A stretch of DNA of 64,000 nucleotides from SYIM01 sp039800205 (GTDB taxonomy: Bacteria > Pseudomonadota > Gammaproteobacteria > Burkholderiales > Burkholderiaceae_E). A model generated the notes under the pieces. It worked only from the letters and a program-made list of their open reading frames with translations. It did no database searches and was not told where the DNA came from. Shown one piece after another: positions 63,476 to 64,000 of the stretch. The stretch is from positions 1-64,000 of the forward strand of contig JBDLRB010000189.1 in NCBI GenBank assembly GCA_039800205.1, read 5' to 3'. A program made the position numbers and the translations under genes. The first letter of the stretch is position 1. Each line of letters begins with the position of its first letter.

Positions 63476-64000
63476 AGGCTCAAGCCGATGATCCGCGGGC
63501 CGACCCAGGCGTAGCCGCGCGCGCGCCAGGTCCGAACCTGGAGCGCCGGGTCGAAGTGCTCGAGCTGCTGCCGCAGCCGGCTGATCAGGGTGTTCACCCG
63601 CGTGTCCGGAAAATCCACGTATTCGATGCCCAGCGCACTCACCATTTGCTGGCGATCGAGCACGGCACCGGCGTGTCGGACCAGCAAGCCAAAGATGGTC
63701 GCCTGCTGGGGGGTCAGTTCCAGGGCCCGACCGTCGGGCGCGAAGAGGGTGCGGGCGAGCAGGTCGAAGCGCCATCCGGGCGGTCTGCTGCTCGCCTCCA
63801 GGCGCCTGTACAGCGCAAGGATGATGGCGGTCAGCTCCCGGCGATCGACGGGTTTGACCAGATACTGATCGCCTCCAGAGGCCAGGGCATCGACCTTGTC
63901 GCCGACCGCGGATCGCGCGCTCAGGATGACGATGCCCAGCCGGCTGGGGTCGCGCAGCCGGTTGGCGATCGAAAAACCACTCTCGCCCGGCAGATTGAGG
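63472..64000 (-). CDS. OmpR/PhoB-family response regulator (N-terminus outside the window)
   Basis: Only the last 175 residues are present. The receiver begins at LNLPGESGFSIANRL, so the phospho-Asp that should precede it is the codon cut by the window edge. VILSARSAVGDKVDALASGG and the invariant Lys in YLVKPVD follow. The C-terminal winged helix (LELTPQQATIFGLLVRHAG, DTRVNTLISRLRQQL, VRTWRARGYAWVG) is complete, ending IIGLSL. It is encoded directly upstream of, and overlapping, the 7TMR-DISM kinase, so they form a pair. Likely targets are the adjacent glycan operon or the wecB promoter. Confidence 0.92.
   Translation of the reverse strand, partial: LNLPGESGFSIANRLRDPSRLGIVILSARSAVGDKVDALASGGDQYLVKPVDRRELTAIILALYRRLEASSRPPGWRFDLLARTLFAPDGRALELTPQQATIFGLLVRHAGAVLDRQQMVSALGIEYVDFPDTRVNTLISRLRQQLEHFDPALQVRTWRARGYAWVGPRIIGLSL

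Noticed and set aside
63476..63775. 100-residue N-terminal extension of the sensor kinase frame
   Set aside because: Overlaps the winged-helix domain of the response regulator in another frame; a GTG overlapping that gene's stop starts the kinase.

Overview
The window is a G+C-rich chromosomal segment around the replication origin of a betaproteobacterium, most likely a member of Burkholderiales. The genus cannot be read from the sequence. The evidence is the origin gene set (gyrB, dnaN, dnaA, rpmH, rnpA, yidD, yidC, mnmE), a mnmG-rsmG-parA-parB block followed by a full atp operon, a periplasmic Bug-type receptor, a GTP-dependent PEP carboxykinase and RF3. No rRNA, tRNA, CRISPR array, insertion sequence or phage gene was seen.

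Layout. 1-6.4 kb: topoisomerase III (cut by the window start), a threonine/serine dehydratase, NnrU, a cysteine-less Rrf2 regulator, a NhaR-like LysR regulator and NudC. 6.4-13.3 kb, minus strand: prfC, gyrB, dnaN and dnaA. The dnaN-dnaA gap holds DnaA-box-like sites and is the best oriC candidate. 13.4-17.6 kb, plus strand: rpmH, rnpA, yidD, yidC and mnmE. Transcription therefore diverges at dnaA/rpmH, as expected at an origin. 17.7-38.0 kb: about 20 kb of metabolic genes lying between mnmE and mnmG. They comprise a Bug receptor, hydrolases and amidases, a PrpD-family enzyme, PckG, a Crp/Fnr regulator, PdxA with IclR, two aldehyde dehydrogenases, an alcohol dehydrogenase, a GMC oxidoreductase and an LhgO-like oxidase. 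38.0-38.7 kb: a non-coding stretch with three perfect parS centromere sites. 38.7-43.0 kb: mnmG, rsmG, parA and parB. 43.1-44.2 kb: a DegP-like protein with a broken catalytic triad. 44.3-51.6 kb: atpIBEFHAGDC, with a recognisable promoter and a terminator.

51.8-64.0 kb is the most interesting part. It is a tightly coupled operon encoding a WecB-type UDP-GlcNAc 2-epimerase, an NfrB-like membrane glycosyltransferase, a Pro/Ala-rich lipoprotein, a DUF2334 deacetylase-like protein, an NfrA-like TPR plus outer-membrane beta-barrel protein, and a DUF4434 protein. It faces a convergent OmpR-type response regulator and 7TMR-DISM sensor kinase pair. The arrangement resembles the Escherichia coli NfrB/NfrA/YbcH/WecB surface-glycan system (the phage N4 receptor glycan), but the synthase lacks the C-terminal cyclic-di-GMP-sensing domain, extra envelope proteins are present, and a two-component system sits beside it. 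I infer a variant exopolysaccharide synthesis, modification and export machine under phosphorelay control.

All calls come from reading the sequence. No database search or structure prediction was run. Start codons differ from the longest open frame where ribosome sites, stop/start overlaps or family alignment favoured a shorter protein, and these cases are stated.
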